Assembly: GCA_013399695.1 (NCBI GenBank) | Contig: VXAU01001100.1 | Span: 124,001 to 188,000, forward strand | Direction: 5' to 3' | DNA length: 64,000 bases | Source of the DNA: Formicarius rufipectus | Taxonomy: Eukaryota > Chordata > Aves > Passeriformes > Formicariidae | In this document: piece after piece, positions 60,250 through 64,000 of the stretch | Layout of the letters: each line of letters opens with the position of its first letter | How positions within the stretch are numbered: the stretch's first letter is position 1 | Notes under the pieces: model-generated | The model's input: only the letters and a program-made list of their open reading frames with translations | Told to the model about the DNA's origin: nothing | Database searches by the model: none | Translations under genes and position numbers: made by a program

Positions 60250-63200
60250 CTACAGTAAGAAAAAAAAAAAAGTCAGAACATTTTTTCTGATTTAGAAAAT
60301 CGTATGTTACAAGAAAATGTGGGACGTAAGCTGGGACGAGATTAAATTTACAGACCAATTATACTATTTATTTTATTGTAGAGTAAGGTCCTTCCCGGAA
60401 ATTAGTACAACTAGAACAGGAGAGGGGAAAAAACCCCAAACCATCAGCTTGCCTTAGTCTTACTTTGTGTCTATTTTCAAATTGTGCCCCTTGGAGTAGA
60501 GTTGCTGCTGCAGGAGTGTTCATGAGTCATGCCCTTAACAGTAATTCTTCGGTGAGCACAAGCAGGGGACAGCTCAGCAAGTGAATGCACAACAGGATAC
60601 AAGGGTTCTTTTCTACTACAAATTTCATTATCTACTCCCAGTTTTTAAAATCACAAGGATTGCCTTCAACTCAGTAGAAGCTGGGGAGGATGAACAAATC
60701 GAGAGCAGTCCTGCTGAGAAGGACCTGGGGGTGCTGGTGGATGAGAGGCTGGACATGACCCTTCAATGTGCACTTAGAGCCCTGAAAGGCAGTTATGTCC
60801 TGGGATGCACCAAAAGCAGTGTGGCCAGCAGGTCGAGGGAGGTGATCCTGCCCCTCTGCTCTGGTGAGATCCCAGCTGGAGTGCAGCATCCAGCTTTGGG
60901 GTCCCCAGCACAGGAGGGACATCAGCCTCTTGGAGTGAGCCCAGAGGAGGCCACCAAGATGCTTAGAGGGATGGTGCACGTCTCCTGTGAGGACAGGCTG
61001 AAAGAATAGGGGTTGTGCAGCCTGGAGAAGAGAATGCTCCAGGTAGACCTTTGAGCAGCCTTCTAGTACCAAAAAGTGGGAATGGCTCTGAGCTTAAAGT
61101 GGGTAGGTTTAGATTAGCTACTAGGAAATTATTTTCTGTCACAGTGGTGAGGGATTGGAACAGGTTTCCCAGATAAGCTGTAGATGTCCATTCCTGGACA
61201 CGTTCAAGGCCAGGTTGGATGGGGCTTTGAGCAACCTGGTCCAGTGGGAAGTGTCCCTGCCTTTGGCAAGGGTGTTGGAACTAGATGATGTTTAAGGTCC
61301 CTTCCAACCCAAACTATTCTGTGGTTCAAGCTAATCAAGGAGCTCAAAGATGAGAATATTTACATGCATTTGGAAACATGATTTCTCAAGGAAAAAAGAA
61401 ATTATATTTGACTGTGTAAACAACATGGAGCTCTTGCACATTTGGGGTTGTCTTTTTCCTCTGTGATTTGGGCTACTCAATTACTGCAACCATCTGTTTA
61501 CCAAAAAAGTCACCATAGCTTACTGTAAGTGCACAATCTTGTAATGTCATGCAAAATACTTAGCAGGCCTAAGGTGTGAGACCAAGTGAAAACCCCCATG
61601 TCCCAGATACATTAAAAAGCTAGAATTGAAAAGTCTTAAGACCAGAGACAGTTACTAAGACATTACAGTTCTTACAACATTGTCAAGAAAATTTTTAATA
61701 TTCTGGGAGTTGTAGGACAGAACGACCACTGGCAGTCAGCAATTACACAGAATTATCTTCTGAGCCACCAGTCACAGTTATACTGTGATTCACTGGAGCA
61801 AAAAGAGGACCCTATTGAGTTTTGGCAGATTTCCAAAGGGAGATTTGATTACAGAACCGTGAAGTTCAAAGTATTACTTCAGCAAATCATCATCCTTCCT
61901 ATCAATGGAAATATCCCAATGGGCCCAGAACAGAAATTTAATTTAGAGGCCTCTTCTTTTCAGTGGTCTTCTGGGTTAAATTTCAATTTTACCACATGAT
62001 GACTTTATTAACATTATTAAAGGGTAATATTGAAGGGTTCTGTGAATCTTGTGCCTTACCTTCGGTTCTACCAAGACCATTCGCATTTTCTGATGTTGGA
62101 TGTTGGAATCATCTAACGTAATTTTCACTTTAACTTTATCAAATACATGTAATGTTGTGTCTTCCACAGTAAGTGATGGTATCTGAAAGTTCAAATTTTA
62201 TATAAATACTTGCAATGTCTTATGTTTTCATACTAGTATTTTTGTAGGAAAATATTCATGTTACACATAGATAAAAATGGCCACAAATTACTCTCCTGAA
62301 TTTTCAGTGTTGGATCTGGCATACACATTTTTTGCAGTAGTTATACAGATGATTAGATATCAAGAGTATCTATTACGGAAACCACTGTCAGAACCTGTTT
62401 GTTTAGACTTACAAAGACTATAGTGGCACTACTACTATGGATTAACAAACTTGCATTTAGAAAAACTTCTTTTACCCTTCTAAATCCAATTAGAATAGAT
62501 TTTAGTCATTCTGCTCACTTACCAAATAAAAAAAATAAAGGTCGTTTAAGAGCAAACCTTAAGAATAATAAGAACATACCTCACTGTTGTAATCCAGTTT
62601 TGGTGTTGGATTGTCTTTTTCTTCAAAGAAGACTGTTCCTTCTAATCCATACTTAGGAATCAGAACCACGATTGCATTTTTTCTTACAAATAATATATAT
62701 GCATCTTCATTTACTACTCCCTTGGTTTTGAAGAACAACTGTAACAAAAAAATAAGAAAAATGAGCACTAAGCATTCTCTTCTGAATTATAAATATACTG
62801 CATTGGAAAAATAAAACATTCCAATACAAATTGTACTTAGTGAGAATTACACCACATATATTGAAAGCTGATTTTAAATCCCCAAAACCATTTATAACAT
62901 TACTGCAGTATTATGCATTCATTGTATTTATTAAAGCAGAAAATTAAAAGAATCCTCAAGATGCCATTATTCTGAATTTTTCACAACAAGCAATGTAACC
63001 TTCAAACTTTTCCTCAAAGAAGCACCCCTTGGCTTTAATAACTCCTGAAGACTTGCTGGGTTTTGCAGTACAAAGTACCAGTATGCCCCCACCTTCCTTT
63101 AAAATCAATATGAATTGTCCGTAGTTAACCCTAACTTTTCAGGATCACTTACCTGTGTATGGAATGCAACAGATGCTCTTTGGGCATATTGTGCCATTTT

Positions 63201-63321
63201 GTGTCGATAATTGAGATTTTTACACATATCTGCTAGTTTATGTTTATCTGTAAGTTCCGGATAAGTACTGTCTGCTCCTATGGCCACTGCCAAAAGCCGA
63301 TGTACTATTATATCAGCATAC
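60160..63321 (-). CDS. DIS3: DIS3 (RRP44), exosome RNase: C-terminal four coding exons (partial gene)
   Basis: DIS3 is the processive 3'-5' exoribonuclease (RNase II/RNB fold) and PIN-domain endonuclease of the RNA exosome, mainly nuclear. Here only the last 179 residues are present; the gene continues beyond the right edge. Minus-strand exons are 63321-63153, 62738-62580, 62182-62060 and 60249-60160, all GT-AG and in phase. The first encodes the end of the RNB domain (YADIIVHRLLAVAIGADSTY onward). The next two cover the C-terminal S1-type RNA-binding part (GVVNEDAYILFVRKNAIVVL and on to VEPK). The last gives a Lys-rich tail (EPEKKKKKLQK), like the basic human C-terminus. The RNB catalytic Asp residues lie upstream and are not in view. 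BORA is convergent with it. Confidence 0.96.
60250..62059 (-). other. DIS3: DIS3 last intron
   Basis: A 1.8-kb intron that hosts the longest CR1 copy in the window, in antisense. Confidence 0.9.
60680..61328 (+). mobile_element. CR1 LINE, 3' part with end of the reverse-transcriptase ORF
   Basis: About 650 bp. The 5' part translates in frame to the CR1 ORF2 C-terminus (AEKDLGVLVDERLDMTLQCA, then VASRSREVILPLCS), ending at 61009. The non-coding 3' region follows (ggtttcccagataagctg, ggtccagtgggaagtgtcc, ggtcccttccaacccaaac) with the terminal attctgtggttc. It is 5'-truncated with small deletions and frameshifts, so it cannot move by itself. It lies antisense in the last intron of DIS3. Confidence 0.95.
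62060..62182 (-). CDS. DIS3: DIS3 exon (S1 domain, second part)
   Basis: Forty-one codons from IPSLTVEDTTLHVFDKVKVK to LVEPK. Acceptor ctttcag, donor gtaagg. Confidence 0.97.
62183..62579 (-). other. DIS3: DIS3 intron
   Basis: A 0.4-kb AT-rich intron with nothing else seen. Confidence 0.9.
62580..62738 (-). CDS. DIS3: DIS3 exon (S1 domain, first part)
   Basis: Fifty-three codons from LFFKTKGVVNEDAY to KLDYNSE. Acceptor ttttgttacag, donor gtatgt. Confidence 0.97.
62739..63152 (-). other. DIS3: DIS3 intron
   Basis: A 0.41-kb AT-rich intron with nothing else seen. Confidence 0.9.
63153..63321 (-). CDS. DIS3: DIS3 exon (end of RNB domain)
   Basis: It begins with the last G of an Arg codon, then YADIIVHRLLAVAIGADS, LADMCKNLNYRHKMAQYAQR and ASVAFHTQ. 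Acceptor tcttttcag, donor gtaagt, phase 0 end. Confidence 0.97.
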
Positions 63322-64000
63322 CTGAAAAGATGAGGTTAATGATATAGTAAAACATACTTACTGAAAACTTAAAAAAGCAGTTTCTGAATATATGTTTGTT
63401 TTGCGAATCTTACAGATCTGAAAGTTTTTGTAATAATGACTGATGGCAACGCCCCATTATCAATTCAAGATCATTCTCTTTGGTGATCAAAGATGCACTA
63501 CAGAGGCAGAATTAACTATACTGTGTTCTAGAACAATATTACAATGCCATTGATCTGCAAAGCATAATCACATTTGAACTTCTTGGTACCTAACTTGTAT
63601 TGGAACCTCAACCAGTAATTTTTCAACACATCTAGTAGAAACTAAAATTTACTATTTAGATTCTTAGAACTTCCATAAATTATCCACATAAATGCATAGG
63701 AATTTTAATCTGCACATAAAGAGATTTCACTTGAAATATTTCTGAGATGCAAAAGATGGTAACAGATTTTTCCTCAAAACTCAGATAATTCTTGATTAGA
63801 AGGAAAAAGCCAACCTACTTTTCCAAGAATTTCATTACAAGGCAACAGTTACAATAGCAAGTTTCCAATTAGCAGGGTTTTCATATGTACAGTCTCCTCA
63901 AGATTTAAACAGCTTCCATCTTAAAAATGACTGAGCAAACTCTGCTTCACACTCTGGTTGAGACTAATGCTTCTGTGCCAGAGATCTGATTTAGGGATAT
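63322..64000 (-). other. DIS3: DIS3 intron, running off the window
   Basis: No further DIS3 exon could be found up to the right edge. The sequence encoding the residues before YADIIVHRL must lie beyond 64000. Confidence 0.8.

Noticed and set aside
60671..61072. 133-codon minus-strand ORF in the DIS3 intron
   Set aside because: It is the complement of the CR1 element; the plus strand carries the real CR1 ORF2 remnant.
1..64000. CRISPR arrays, bacterial operons, riboswitches, phage or integron structures
   Set aside because: The window is a vertebrate chromosome with spliced genes. No array of direct repeats with unique spacers and no prokaryotic gene organisation was seen.
1..64000. tRNA, rRNA, snoRNA or microRNA genes
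   Set aside because: I saw no convincing tRNA boxes, rRNA segments or box C/D or H/ACA layout by eye. A covariance-model search would be needed to exclude small ones.

Overview
This is a vertebrate nuclear window, most likely from a bird. Its interspersed repeats are CR1 LINE 3' ends, with no Alu- or L1-like sequence. The right third carries a split-gene cluster that I recognise as MZT1 - BORA - DIS3, the order known from human 13q. Species cannot be fixed from the sequence alone.

Layout. 1-36.3 kb: AT-rich intergenic DNA with no protein-coding gene I can support. It holds a (TTTC)n tract at the left edge, an orphan CpG-rich block (about 350-900), CR1 remnants, one clean solo LTR with a 5-bp target duplication (23539-23980), an old CR1 (26.4-27.1 kb), small tandem repeats and hairpins, two CTCF-like motifs and two stretches that read like conserved non-coding elements. 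36.3-41.6 kb: MZT1 on the minus strand, three coding exons, 72 aa. 41.5-42.2 kb: a CpG-island promoter shared head-to-head by MZT1 and BORA, with three CCAAT boxes 31-32 bp apart and a CHR-like TTCGAA 29 bp further on. 42.6-57.1 kb: BORA on the plus strand, eleven coding exons with continuous phase, 601 aa. 57.1-59.9 kb: convergent spacer containing an assembly gap between near-duplicate flanks. 60.2-64 kb: the 3' end of DIS3 on the minus strand, four terminal coding exons giving the last 179 aa; the rest lies beyond the right edge.

Function. MZT1 recruits and activates gamma-tubulin ring complexes. BORA activates Aurora A and lets it phosphorylate PLK1 at mitotic entry. Both are mitotic, so the shared NF-Y/CHR-type promoter makes sense. 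DIS3 is the catalytic RNase of the nuclear exosome and shares only its 3' flank with BORA.

I found no undescribed biological system. The points most worth a second look are the promoter grammar, the LTR-like block with a TATA box and a perfect hairpin inside MZT1 intron 1, the orphan CpG island, and a GC-rich ORF beside the 12.1-kb gap. All exon calls come from reading frames, splice sites and remembered family sequences; no alignment was run.
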